From assembly GCA_017940265.1 (NCBI GenBank), contig JAGAYY010000025.1:128711-182176 (forward strand): a stretch of 53,466 nucleotides of DNA, written 5' to 3'. Shown one piece after another: positions 42,345 to 50,114 of the stretch. Positions within the stretch are counted from its first letter, which is position 1. The number at the start of each line of letters is the position of its first letter. The translations under genes and the position numbers were made by a program. Below the pieces are notes generated by a model. That model saw only the letters and a list, made by a program, of their open reading frames with translations, ran no database searches and was not told the DNA's origin. The DNA is from Bacilli bacterium (lineage in GTDB: Bacteria; Bacillota_I; Bacilli_A; RFN20; CAG-826).

Positions 42345-42658
42345 TTGACTTAACAGGCTTCGAACATCTAAAGGATTATTATCAGTATATACTCCAGGTT
42401 TTACCACAGGAGAATGGTATTAGAGTTAGATTTCTTAAGACCCCAGAGACACTTAAATTTTGTCTGGAAGATTCTTGGAAATTAAATTTTGGACAATCTC
42501 TAACATACCTAACCATAGAATATGATGGAATTCAAAGTTGTTATCGAGGCCTGTTTTACTCTAATATCAAGGTTATCGGAAATAAACGAAGAAGTTATAT
42601 TGAGGTAACTTACATAGCTAGTGAATGGCGTCACGAAAAACTCAATTCCTTATATTAG
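42341..42658 (+). CDS. Hypothetical protein, 105 aa
   Basis: A small beta-rich soluble protein, no family recognised. It overlaps the gene before it by 4 bases. Confidence 0.65.
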   Translation: MIDLTGFEHLKDYYQYILQVLPQENGIRVRFLKTPETLKFCLEDSWKLNFGQSLTYLTIEYDGIQSCYRGLFYSNIKVIGNKRRSYIEVTYIASEWRHEKLNSLY

Positions 42659-42661
42659 GAT

Positions 42662-42934
42662 ATGAAACTGTATTCAATGAAGTATGTACTAATTCTGAAA
42701 GAACCTGGAAAAGATGCTCGAATCGTGTGGACAGGAACCAAAAAAGAGTGTGAAAAGAAAAAACTCGATCTTAGCTTCGACTATAATACAGAGTGGTTGG
42801 TGGTCGAAGAAAAAGAACAAGATGTTAAAGAACTTAAACTCTCTATTTCTGGATTCTTAGGATTCACGTTCATGTGCGGATTAATGTATATATACTGGAT
42901 CAAGAATGGAAAGAAAATATATATTAGTGATTAA
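42662..42934 (+). CDS. Small C-terminally membrane-anchored protein, 90 aa
   Basis: A globular N-terminus (YVLILKEPGKDARIVWTG) and a transmembrane helix near residues 61-79. The next gene has the same layout (KYILVINDPNQGKYCYRG, then a helix at about 52-70), so the two are probably paralogues. Function unknown. Confidence 0.6.
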   Translation: MKLYSMKYVLILKEPGKDARIVWTGTKKECEKKKLDLSFDYNTEWLVVEEKEQDVKELKLSISGFLGFTFMCGLMYIYWIKNGKKIYISD

Positions 42935-43184
42935 TGACCCAAACCAAGGTAAATATTGTTATCGAGGGGAAGGGACTAGAGGACAGATTCAGAAAGATAT
43001 AAGGCAGCAAGGAGATAAGAAAATGGAAGTTATACCTGTAGTTGGGAAAAGACTTATTACTGGTAGTTTTTTTACTGGTGTTATAGTTGGTGTATCTATG
43101 CTTGGGATTGGTTGGTATATCAAGAAAAAGTTAGATAAAATGGTTCAACTCTGTGAATACAATGAAGAAGATGAAAAAAATTAA
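42906..43184 (+). CDS. Small C-terminally membrane-anchored protein, 92 aa
   Basis: A paralogue of the preceding gene by layout and by the opening strand. The transmembrane segment (GSFFTGVIVGVSMLGIGWYI) is followed by a charged tail. Overlaps its neighbours by about 25 bases each. Confidence 0.6.
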   Translation: MERKYILVINDPNQGKYCYRGEGTRGQIQKDIRQQGDKKMEVIPVVGKRLITGSFFTGVIVGVSMLGIGWYIKKKLDKMVQLCEYNEEDEKN

Positions 43185-43500
43185 ATATCTTATTAGTGTT
43201 GAAGGCGATACTGAGGGCTACAGTATTAGAAAATTGAATCAAACCGAATACAACTTGATAAAAAGTATCTTTGAAGAAACAGCCTCTGAGTATGTAGGTT
43301 GTTGGATAGAAGAAATACCTAAAGTTGAAGAAGTCATTAAGAGGTGGCATGAGTATAAAGAGGATAATTCAATTTATAATGAATGGGCTAACTTTCGTGA
43401 CACATACTATGACGGTGTTTGGAGCAATGTAATGTCCGATCTTCTTGAACAATATATAGTTAAAGGTAATGAACACGCATTCGACGAAACCCGGATGTAG
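43162..43500 (+). CDS. Hypothetical protein, 112 aa
   Basis: ATG at 43162 (another at 43171; an in-frame GTG lies at 43153). An acidic, helical soluble protein with many Trp and Tyr. No family recognised. Confidence 0.6.
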   Translation: MKKMKKIKYLISVEGDTEGYSIRKLNQTEYNLIKSIFEETASEYVGCWIEEIPKVEEVIKRWHEYKEDNSIYNEWANFRDTYYDGVWSNVMSDLLEQYIVKGNEHAFDETRM

Positions 43501-43582
43501 CTGTCAAGTTTCTGGTTGTGCAGCTTGGATAATAATAGGTTTCTTAGTGTGGTGTGTTATTTATACATTACGCTCACTATAA
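43469..43582 (+). CDS. Cys-rich small membrane protein, 37 aa
   Basis: ATG at 43469 and TAA at 43580. It has CSCQVSGC near the N-terminus and a transmembrane helix (AAWIIIGFLVWCVIYTL). It overlaps the upstream gene by 32 bases and ends just before a terminator. Function unknown. Confidence 0.5.
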   Translation: MNTHSTKPGCSCQVSGCAAWIIIGFLVWCVIYTLRSL

Positions 43583-43586
43583 AACT

Positions 43587-43620
43587 AGATTCCCTTATTT
43601 ATGTAGGGGAATCTTTATTT
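43587..43620 (+). terminator. Terminator
   Basis: AGATTCCC/GGGAATCT stem with TTTATTT tail. The loop contains CCCTTATTTATGTAGG, a promoter-like sequence for the next gene. Confidence 0.6.
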
Positions 43621-43634
43621 AACCTACATGAACT

Positions 43635-44189
43635 ATGAGAAAAGAACTAAAAGAAAAATTATTAAACGAATTATGCTGGAGACTTAATACTAACCTTAAG
43701 GGTATATTAATTCCAGGTGGTGAAGGTGATGGAATAGAGCAAGAGGTTACTTTAGTTGGGGTAGATCTATCGAAAAGTGAACCCTTCCTGCAGATTAGAG
43801 TCCCGGGATTTAAATCTCCATGGACTTGCTCTATCGAACAATTTATACCAATTCTTAGACCACTCAATAGTATATACGAAGAAATTGAACCTGGAATAAT
43901 ACCTTGGTTAGAAAAATGGAAACTTGATAGCTATAAGTCTTGGAAAAAGATTAGACCAGACGAAGATCCCAAAATGCCAGAAATAATTTCATATACTTTC
44001 GAACCGCCTAGATCCTATAGTCAATGGAGAGGCGTTGAACTAAAAGTAAAATTTGATGGGCATGATCATGTAACTTCCTGTATGTCAACCGCTACTTTTG
44101 ATGATATGATATCTATGGAAGTAGCTAAAAAGCACTACATAGATATTAATGATTTGATTACAGATGGATTAGCCCAAGAATGGAAATAG
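43635..44189 (+). CDS. Hypothetical protein, 184 aa
   Basis: A soluble protein with mixed structure and a Trp-rich central region; no family recognised. First gene of a run of seven overlapping genes to 46079. Confidence 0.65.
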   Translation: MRKELKEKLLNELCWRLNTNLKGILIPGGEGDGIEQEVTLVGVDLSKSEPFLQIRVPGFKSPWTCSIEQFIPILRPLNSIYEEIEPGIIPWLEKWKLDSYKSWKKIRPDEDPKMPEIISYTFEPPRSYSQWRGVELKVKFDGHDHVTSCMSTATFDDMISMEVAKKHYIDINDLITDGLAQEWK

Positions 44190-44494
44190 AAGCTTGGTGG
44201 AAAGTACATCATTGTCAAGATAGTGAGAGCAGTATTGAATACCTGTATCTCAGAAATCCAATAAATAATACTTGGCACCTTATAAAAATGATAACCCGAA
44301 TAAGTAATAAACGAGGAAGAAAGCAATTTATATATAATCGTTTTAGGTTAGGAACGATATTTTCATTGGAGCATAGTTCCAGATTAACTGCTAAAGGACT
44401 AATTAGAGTACATATTAGTATAAAAGACTTAGATCCTATGGTTACTAATTATATTTCCGGATTTGAAAGATGGAAAAGTTTGAAGCTTTATTAG
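44180..44494 (+). CDS. Hypothetical protein, 104 aa
   Basis: A small basic beta-rich protein, overlapping the genes on both sides by 10 to 25 bases. No family recognised. Confidence 0.6.
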   Translation: MEIEAWWKVHHCQDSESSIEYLYLRNPINNTWHLIKMITRISNKRGRKQFIYNRFRLGTIFSLEHSSRLTAKGLIRVHISIKDLDPMVTNYISGFERWKSLKLY

Positions 44495-44766
44495 ATCATT
44501 TTGCATATAATCCTTATGTTTTGAGAGAAGGATGTCCAAGTCCTATTTCAATGGCAGATCTCCTACACATCGAAGATTGGAATGTTAGACTTATTCTATA
44601 CCCAAATCTGGAGCCATTTCTTATACCTGGAACACTAGAAGAAGCAGTTGGTTATATTAGATCACTCAAACAATCTCATATCGACTATTCTGGACTTATT
44701 GAAAAAGGAATAGCCGTTAGTGTTGAGGAGCTAGGAAAAGATCCATATGCTGTACTTGCTTCGTAG
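44470..44766 (+). CDS. Hypothetical protein, 98 aa
   Basis: A small acidic helical protein, overlapping its neighbours by 25 and 20 bases. No family recognised. Confidence 0.6.
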   Translation: MEKFEALLDHFAYNPYVLREGCPSPISMADLLHIEDWNVRLILYPNLEPFLIPGTLEEAVGYIRSLKQSHIDYSGLIEKGIAVSVEELGKDPYAVLAS

Positions 44767-45223
44767 TTTTGGTCGGGGAGGAAGGAGTTGGCTTAAGGTT
44801 GGATATACCGGTGACTTAAAGAAAAGAGAGCGTTCTTATCTCACCGAAAATCCTGGACACGAACTTATAGGAACACGGAGAGGAGATCTAACCGAAGAGA
44901 CGAGAACGCACTTATACTTATCGGCGTGTAGATTAAAGGCGGGATTCTTGGAAGAATGGTTTATAGACTGTCCAGAAACTATATATAGATTTCATCACTC
45001 TATAGGAAAGATGAATAGGTGGATATGGAAAGAACGGAACTTCTTATTTACCGCCTTTGATTTTTCACGCCGAACTCCTAAGGTGCGTATATATGAAGAT
45101 CTAAGATTTCAACATCGATACGAAAACTTAGGAACCTTATTAGTAGACAAAGAATGGAAATCCTGGAATCTAAAGAAAGAAATAGAAGCAAGGAAGAAAC
45201 TAATAGAAGATGGATACCTGTAA
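44747..45223 (+). CDS. GIY-YIG superfamily-like protein (T5orf172/MUG113 type)
   Basis: 158 residues, opening YLLRS (in place of GIY), then WLKVGYTGDLKKRERSY (residues 15-31), the KxGxT-x-x-x-x-R pattern, then a helix with conserved Glu and His (EETRTHLYL). This matches the short GIY-YIG-like domain of T5orf172/MUG113 proteins. It may be a nuclease, but catalytic activity is uncertain. Confidence 0.5.
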   Translation: MLYLLRSFGRGGRSWLKVGYTGDLKKRERSYLTENPGHELIGTRRGDLTEETRTHLYLSACRLKAGFLEEWFIDCPETIYRFHHSIGKMNRWIWKERNFLFTAFDFSRRTPKVRIYEDLRFQHRYENLGTLLVDKEWKSWNLKKEIEARKKLIEDGYL

Positions 45224-45483
45224 GTGTCCGAAGAATTAAAGATATATCCTATCTCTATTTATATGAAGTCCAAGTAAAAGACGTTGAATATCGGTGTCCT
45301 GCATTTAAATTCAGGGGATCAGTGTCTTTTAGAAAACGGGGTTGGACTAAAAAAGTATTTGGCTGTTCTTGGGGATACCAAGGGTATGATGAATTTTTCT
45401 ATATAACTCCAGAAGAATTAAGAATAATATCGGAAGGTACTAATTTTGAATGGGTAAATGATAGCATATCGCGGAAAACTTAG
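45154..45483 (+). CDS. Hypothetical basic protein, 109 aa
   Basis: A small basic protein, with FKFRGSVSFRKRGWTKKV near residue 51 and FYITPEELRII near the C-terminus, in the same position as the closing motif of the 37434/38267/45458 proteins. It overlaps the previous gene by 70 bases. No other in-frame start is good. Confidence 0.55.
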   Translation: MEILESKERNRSKEETNRRWIPVSVRRIKDISYLYLYEVQVKDVEYRCPAFKFRGSVSFRKRGWTKKVFGCSWGYQGYDEFFYITPEELRIISEGTNFEWVNDSISRKT

Positions 45484-45814
45484 AATCAAAGAAAGTCCAG
45501 ATTATAGAAAGATCCTATGTGCTTGTGTAGTTCTACCGATGACTAAAGAAATAATAGATAGATATGAGTTTAAGGATAAAAACTGTTTAGTCATAGGAAT
45601 TCCAAGACAACGAGGACATAAGTATATAAGTGTCAAGAGATCTATCGAAAAGCTCGGGTACCCTTGGATGAAATTTATAAAGGTTGATCCGGAGGTTTTA
45701 GAAAAAATATATCAGATCGAAGTAACCAGAGAGGATATATGGAGATGGACTTTCTGGGAGCAACGTAAGGATCGTTCACTTTTAATTAAAACTGTAATTG
45801 AAAATCTGGTATAG
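45458..45814 (+). CDS. Hypothetical protein, 118 aa, related to the 37434/38267 pair
   Basis: Ends with IEVTREDIWRWTFWE, like the closing section of the 37434 and 38267 proteins, after a YPWMKFIKVD stretch. Probably a short member of the same family. Function unknown. Confidence 0.6.
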   Translation: MIAYRGKLRIKESPDYRKILCACVVLPMTKEIIDRYEFKDKNCLVIGIPRQRGHKYISVKRSIEKLGYPWMKFIKVDPEVLEKIYQIEVTREDIWRWTFWEQRKDRSLLIKTVIENLV

Positions 45815-46079
45815 TAGTATAATAGATCCTAGTAATAATTACGTAAACATAGCCCTCCTCGTCCCGAAAGGTAGTAGGTATAATGTCTATGCAGAAGTTC
45901 AGGGTCAGATTCCGAAGGGCAAGAAAAAGAAAACTACTTGGATATCACATTTCAGATATTTATCGGAAACCTTGACCAAAAAATTAATCCCAACCACGGA
46001 GGATGTTGGTAGTACGTGGTGGGAATTAGATGTCCCGGAAAATATAGTTTCAGGATTAATAAAAGAAAGAGTAACCTAA
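45798..46079 (+). CDS. Hypothetical protein, 93 aa (TTG start)
   Basis: No ATG is available; the frame starts at a TTG that overlaps the gene before it by 17 bases. Structure (strand-rich, then a C-terminal IVSGLIKERV helix) resembles the preceding genes and the 52950 product. A terminator follows. Confidence 0.5.
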   Translation: MKIWYSSIIDPSNNYVNIALLVPKGSRYNVYAEVQGQIPKGKKKKTTWISHFRYLSETLTKKLIPTTEDVGSTWWELDVPENIVSGLIKERVT

Positions 46080-46107
46080 ATTAATAGGCTACTCTCTTTT
46101 TTTTTTT
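46068..46107. terminator. Bidirectional terminator
   Basis: AGAGTA-a-CCT pairs with AGG-c-TACTCT, with a long T-run on the plus strand, between the 46079 stop and the Hsp20 stop. Confidence 0.75.
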
Positions 46108-46432
46108 AGGCTACCATTATTTCTCGGCTAGCTGATTTTGTTTTAGGCAGAGTGATAATTAGGATTCCATCTTCCACCTTAGCTGTTATTCCCTCGTTAT
46201 CTATGTCGGCCGGAAGACTAAGACGCGTATTAATATTATCTCTCCAAAATTCTTCCCTCAACATATCTCTTTTATCCGCGTCTTCATTAACGGCCGTCTT
46301 AATTACGAGGGTATTAGGTTCAACCTTAACTGATATATCTTCTTTCTTAAGCCCGGTTGCTCTAAAACTAATTCTAACTTCGTCCTCAGTAGATTCAATA
46401 TTCATAGGACAATAATAACTAAATCTAAACAT
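46106..46432 (-). CDS. Small heat-shock protein (Hsp20/alpha-crystallin)
   Basis: 108 residues. The alpha-crystallin domain begins near residue 10 (NIESTEDEVRISFRATGLKK), has DISVKVEPNTLVI and ends with GILIITLPK, the family's closing strand. The N-terminal arm is very short. It acts as an ATP-independent holdase. Phage Hsp20 proteins are known in cyanophages and some jumbo phages. Confidence 0.88.
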   Translation of the reverse strand: MFRFSYYCPMNIESTEDEVRISFRATGLKKEDISVKVEPNTLVIKTAVNEDADKRDMLREEFWRDNINTRLSLPADIDNEGITAKVEDGILIITLPKTKSASREIMVA

Positions 46433-46475
46433 AATACTTTTTTTAATATTAGTCCCTTCAATTCTAGGGGTTACA

Positions 46476-46817
46476 TTAAGTATTGTGCAATTTACGTGCC
46501 GGACCTGCTAATACTGTCATTATGTCTGATTTAACTGACATATTGGCGTTAACGAAGTCTAAGGTAGTTTCTCGGAGGGCATCAATTAAATCTGGATCAA
46601 CACCTCTTGCATCTTTTATCCAAGGAACATACATAGCGAATTCTAGAGCGGAATCAGTTACAGAATAAAACCAGGCGTCTTCTACCATCACCCATATCCA
46701 CCACTGCCCTTCTTCCCTCAACCAATTCCGATACTTAAGTGCTATAGTATGGTTTTTGAGCGGTGACAGACTAAAATCTTCAGCTAATCTATCTAAGTCA
46801 TTCATTATTAAGTTCAT
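46476..46817 (-). CDS. Hypothetical protein, 113 aa
   Basis: A helical Trp-rich soluble protein (WWIWVMVEDAWF near residue 39). No family recognised. It starts 2 bases from the motif at 46819-46829. Confidence 0.65.
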   Translation of the reverse strand: MNLIMNDLDRLAEDFSLSPLKNHTIALKYRNWLREEGQWWIWVMVEDAWFYSVTDSALEFAMYVPWIKDARGVDPDLIDALRETTLDFVNANMSVKSDIMTVLAGPARKLHNT

Positions 46818-46818
46818 A

Positions 46819-46846
46819 CATATATAAGGTTATTTCCTTATATTAG
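46819..46846. promoter_or_regulatory. Divergent pair of CCTTATA motifs
   Basis: Minus-strand CCTTATATATG (46819-46829) abuts the ATG at 46817; plus-strand CCTTATATTAG (46836-46846) is 2 bases from the ATG at 46849. The layout is like 13960-13990. Confidence 0.6.
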
Positions 46847-46848
46847 AT

Positions 46849-47328
46849 ATGAGTTTGGATTTAACAATTAGTACAAAGAAGAAATACAGGAAAACGGGAA
46901 CAGGAATTTGGGTAAGAGATGGAGGGATGACGAGAGAAATAACCTCACTCGAAGAAGCTAGATCCCGTTTTCCAGGTAAGGACATCAAGCTTAATACCTA
47001 CGAAACCGATGAATTCTGGACTGGTAACATGACTCATAATCTGGGGAAAATGGCCGGGCATGTGAATACTACTGATGGGCTTACTTTATATGACTTGTTA
47101 TGGGAACCGGCCGAACATGGATTCTCGGTAGTCAATCAAGAATGGATGGAAGGTATTATGTTGGGATATCTCGAAGTTAGAAAGAGAAAAGAGGAGTTAC
47201 TCAAGTATAATCCACCTAATGGCTGGGGTTCTTATGAAGTTCTTTTAGGATTTATGTCAGATTTAGTCAGGGCATTAACACAAGTAGATTTAGAAAATGA
47301 AACTTATAAAATATATTCTAGCGTATAA
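46849..47328 (+). CDS. Conserved phage-type protein with WTGNMTHNLGKMA motif, 159 aa
   Basis: Contains FWTGNMTHNLGKMAG (residues about 62-76) and LYDLLWEPAEHG (82-93), a pattern recurring in proteins of many phages (NITHNLGxMA ... LYxALWxP). The function is not known. It heads a three-gene operon. Confidence 0.65.
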   Translation: MSLDLTISTKKKYRKTGTGIWVRDGGMTREITSLEEARSRFPGKDIKLNTYETDEFWTGNMTHNLGKMAGHVNTTDGLTLYDLLWEPAEHGFSVVNQEWMEGIMLGYLEVRKRKEELLKYNPPNGWGSYEVLLGFMSDLVRALTQVDLENETYKIYSSV

Positions 47329-47668
47329 ACACACTAGACACGAGCTCAAAGTAGAATATATAAAATACCTTGAACAATATGAAAATCTGATTAATGGTGT
47401 TCGAAGAAAGAAACAAGCGGGATCAAATCTTATTAAAGATATTAAAAATCTATTAAATTGTTACCCGTATGATTTTCCAGTAGACGAGGGAGGAGTATTA
47501 TTAGATTTTGTTAAAAGTAAAGAAATAGATGAAATCTATCTTTTTGGACTAGAAAATAAGTTAAAGAGATACAAGAAAGTTATTAAGTCTAACAATCCCG
47601 AGTCTTATAAAATAAATATCGATAAAATTAAAAAAGATATAGGAGAGTTATGGTCATCAGAGAATTAA
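47297..47668 (+). CDS. Hypothetical coiled-coil protein, 123 aa
   Basis: A Lys-rich helical protein overlapping its neighbours by 32 and 19 bases. No family recognised. Confidence 0.6.
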   Translation: MKLIKYILAYKHTRHELKVEYIKYLEQYENLINGVRRKKQAGSNLIKDIKNLLNCYPYDFPVDEGGVLLDFVKSKEIDEIYLFGLENKLKRYKKVIKSNNPESYKINIDKIKKDIGELWSSEN

Positions 47669-48039
47669 TTACTGCATTTAAAAGAGCGTACGTCGAGGTT
47701 AATAAAGAAAAACTAGACGTAGAAGAAAATCTGAAGAAAGTTAAAAATCTTCTTAGAGCTTATAAACGAAGAAATAACGTTCTTAAGAGTACGGAGGAAG
47801 GTCTTAGAATATTAGCAGCTGATTATCCGGAAGGTGAAGACTTGGAAACGATAAGAAAAGCCCAGGTTGTTGTTTATGAGATAAAACATAGAATTGGAAA
47901 GACAATAATACCCGGACTAACTAAAAGTCTCGAAGAGCTTGGTGAACTACAAAAAGAGTATTCCAGTCCTGAAGACTATGGAGTTATTAAAAGAAAAGCC
48001 AATGAAATTTATGATAAATACAGAGGCTACATGATGTAA
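47650..48039 (+). CDS. Hypothetical coiled-coil protein, 129 aa
   Basis: A charged helical protein similar in composition to the preceding gene, perhaps a distant duplicate. Ends before a terminator. Confidence 0.6.
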   Translation: MVIRELITAFKRAYVEVNKEKLDVEENLKKVKNLLRAYKRRNNVLKSTEEGLRILAADYPEGEDLETIRKAQVVVYEIKHRIGKTIIPGLTKSLEELGELQKEYSSPEDYGVIKRKANEIYDKYRGYMM

Positions 48040-48046
48040 AAGATAA

Positions 48047-48082
48047 AAGAAGAGTATATTTATGTTACTCTTCTTTTTTTTG
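48047..48082. terminator. Bidirectional terminator
   Basis: AAGAAGAGTA/TACTCTTCTT, a 10-bp stem with a T-run, between converging genes. Confidence 0.8.
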
Positions 48083-48371
48083 TTATTCTTCCGGAAAATG
48101 GTGAGGTCTACGTGAAGGTCTCATATCCATAACTTCCGAAATAGTTTTGTTTAGTCCAGCACCAAATATAAAGGCGCTATCACATAAGAGAAACCATCCG
48201 AGATCATTTAGGTCTGTATCAACTTTTCCATCATAGAATAAGTCATATATTAATATTATAGCTATCGCAAAACCAATTAATGCACCTATGATAACCGCTT
48301 AATACCAGACCAAAAGACTTAGAACTATCGCCGGTATTTGATTTAATTAATGACTTGAAGTACCTGAACAT
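48083..48371 (-). pseudogene. Membrane protein gene with a +1 frameshift
   Basis: ATG at 48369-48371 opens MFRYFKSLIKSNTGDSSKSF and GLVLS. Skipping one base at 48296 continues as VIIGALIGFAIAIILIYDLF and runs 66 more residues to the TAA at 48083, ending PHHFPEE. Unshifted, the frame ends soon after, and the second part has no start codon of its own. The joined protein would have one transmembrane helix. Either a sequencing error, a decayed gene, or a +1 frameshift in translation. Confidence 0.5.
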
Positions 48372-48484
48372 TTCTTATACTCCCTCCTAACGAGCTCTAC
48401 CGGATCGTCTATTTCCTCAGCTTCCGACCAATCATAATCTTCTGCTTCTCGGATGATTTTTGAATTATATATATTCTTTTCCAT
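48347..48484 (-). CDS. Small acidic protein, 45 aa
   Basis: ATG at 48482-48484, TAA at 48347-48349 (begins MEKNIYNSKII). Acidic, no motif. It overlaps the frameshifted gene downstream by 25 bases, so it is probably its operon partner. Confidence 0.5.
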   Translation of the reverse strand: MEKNIYNSKIIREAEDYDWSEAEEIDDPVELVRREYKKCSGTSSH

Positions 48485-48550
48485 ATTGTATAAAAAAGAG
48501 GAGCCTTAGTGCTTCTCTCAGGGATAAGGCTATCAAGGCTTATGAAGAGC

Positions 48551-48565
48551 AAAACCTTATATTTG
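48551..48565 (+). promoter_or_regulatory. CCTTATA motif directly abutting a start codon
   Basis: AAAACCTTATATTTG and then immediately the ATG at 48566. Confidence 0.55.
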
Positions 48566-48871
48566 ATGAAAACAATTAGATTATGTAAGAATATATATCC
48601 TGATTTTGATAATATAGATGAAGAGGAATTAGAGAGATTCTTAGGGATATTAAAACTTAAACTAGATTATCTTCTAGATGATGGAATAATGATAACTTAT
48701 CCAGAAGAAGATTTAGAACCTTATCAAGTAGGACTTGATTCAATATACCTAAGAAATACAACTACAAAAGATCCAGTCTTACATGTCTATGAGAGTTTTG
48801 ATTTTATAGAGTTAGTTAATATTAAAGCAAACAAAACTTTTAAAATTGCAATACAGGAAGATATATTATGA
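48566..48871 (+). CDS. Hypothetical acidic protein, 101 aa
   Basis: The start at 48566 is set by the promoter motif directly upstream; an in-frame start at 48509 would place that motif within the gene. The protein is acidic and helical, then beta-rich. No family recognised. The next gene overlaps the stop by 4 bases. Confidence 0.65.
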   Translation: MKTIRLCKNIYPDFDNIDEEELERFLGILKLKLDYLLDDGIMITYPEEDLEPYQVGLDSIYLRNTTTKDPVLHVYESFDFIELVNIKANKTFKIAIQEDIL

Positions 48872-49452
48872 CAGAATGGAATGAAATAACACAAGAGTTT
48901 TTCTTATCTGATATATTTTCTAAGTACTGGAATAACGATAGTTCTACTATTAATAAAGTACTAGAAATACAAAATCCGGGTCACTTAATCAAAGGAAATC
49001 ACAATTTTAGAGTTTTCTTTGGCGCGGGAATAAAGCCTACTGACTGGAGAATCTGGAATGATCATTATTTTAAATTAATTGATCATCTCAAAAGTATGGG
49101 CCCAAGTGAACTAGTAGATAGTTTCATGAAAGAAAATACTCGACTAGGGATGTGTAGTTATGAAGATGGACCTAGAATAATAGTTTTCGGGTCTGAAAAT
49201 CATTACAAATTAATAATGGGTAGCTGTTTTGGTCTTTGTCAAACAGAAATGTCAATGCCGCTAAACCTATATTATTATCCCGGCGGTGTCTATAATCCTG
49301 AAGGGCCTATCGAAGGGAGATTAATTAGAGTTAGGGTTTTCGAATTAGAAGAATGGACAGCTATGACAAATGAGTATATCTCCTCAAGGTTTAAACTTCC
49401 TAAAAAATATTGGAAAAATGATAAAAATTTTACTCCGGTTGTGGAAGGCTAA
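48868..49452 (+). CDS. Hypothetical protein, 194 aa
   Basis: A soluble alpha/beta protein, with FGAGIKPTDWRIWNDHYF near residue 51. No family recognised. Its stop codon (GGC TAA) lies within the next extended promoter motif. Confidence 0.65.
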   Translation: MTEWNEITQEFFLSDIFSKYWNNDSSTINKVLEIQNPGHLIKGNHNFRVFFGAGIKPTDWRIWNDHYFKLIDHLKSMGPSELVDSFMKENTRLGMCSYEDGPRIIVFGSENHYKLIMGSCFGLCQTEMSMPLNLYYYPGGVYNPEGPIEGRLIRVRVFELEEWTAMTNEYISSRFKLPKKYWKNDKNFTPVVEG

Positions 49453-49468
49453 AAACCTTATATATGTA
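49446..49468 (+). promoter_or_regulatory. Extended promoter motif
   Basis: AGGCTAAAAACCTTATATATG; it overlaps the stop of the 48868 gene and precedes an orphan short transcript. Confidence 0.65.
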
Positions 49469-49553
49469 GAACATATAGAACGGAACAAAATATACCGTCC
49501 TGTAAGTTTGTTTGGGGGCATTCGGGCATTGAACAAATCCGATGCCCTTTTTT
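49469..49553 (+). ncRNA. Orphan short transcript: promoter motif to terminator
   Basis: About 85 bases with no start codon of use. A small hairpin (ACGG/CCGT, 49480-49499) is followed by a terminator (GGGCAT 49516-49521 with ATGCCC 49542-49547, then six T). The next promoter follows at 49563. This is the clearest of three such units and is a good small RNA candidate. Confidence 0.6.
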
Positions 49554-49562
49554 AACCGTCTC

Positions 49563-49590
49563 AGAAAGGCTGAAAACCTTATATATGTAG
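49563..49590 (+). promoter_or_regulatory. Extended promoter motif
   Basis: AGAAAGGCTGAAAACCTTATATATGTAGG, the fullest form. The RNA that follows begins with TAGGAG (49588-49593) pairing with CTCCTA (49601-49606), then CCCAGAATAGAATTTCGGG. Confidence 0.65.
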
Positions 49591-49669
49591 GAGAAATAGA
49601 CTCCTAATAAAACTAGGAGGAAAACTGAAATTACTACCCAGAATAGAATTTCGGGTTTCTCTTATAACC

Positions 49670-50035
49670 ATGAAAAATTCCAATATTTTTCAAAATAAAG
49701 AAACAAAAGGAGGGTGTAAGGCCCTCGATGTAGAACAAAATAAAACAAACTTTACAGAAATGAAAAAGGTAAATGTTAATTGCTTCGAGAATACGGAGCG
49801 AAAAGAGATGAACAACGGCCGTGGTGCCGAAGTAAAGAATCAAGATGCTGGAATCGTATCTAAGATCCAGCCAAAGAAGATTGCTACCGGTGCAGTGATT
49901 CTGCTCGGAGCATGCGCTGCTATTTATGGCGGCAAGAAGTTATACGGTTACCTGAAGGGCAAGTTCACCAAGACTGCTCCCGCCGAGGATGATTCCGATT
50001 TCGAGGATCCAGATGCGCAGCTGAAAGATGAGTAG
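49670..50035 (+). CDS. Single-pass membrane protein, 121 aa
   Basis: A polar Asn/Lys/Glu-rich N-terminus, a hydrophobic segment at about residues 72-91 (IATGAVILLGACAAIYGG), then a basic patch and an acidic tail. The second half is richer in G and C than the genome, like a highly expressed gene. The true start may be one of the later ATGs (49760 or 49808). Behind the strongest promoter motif and before a good terminator. Function unknown. Confidence 0.65.
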   Translation: MKNSNIFQNKETKGGCKALDVEQNKTNFTEMKKVNVNCFENTERKEMNNGRGAEVKNQDAGIVSKIQPKKIATGAVILLGACAAIYGGKKLYGYLKGKFTKTAPAEDDSDFEDPDAQLKDE

Positions 50036-50048
50036 GTAATCGTTTCCC

Positions 50049-50082
50049 GAGGGGACACATTCGTAAGTGTCTCCTCCTTTAT
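50049..50082 (+). terminator. Terminator
   Basis: GAGGGGACAC/GTGTCTCCTC with CTTTATATTT tail. Confidence 0.7.
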
Positions 50083-50114
50083 ATTTAATAAAAAAATAAA
50101 TAGTACGCAATGTA

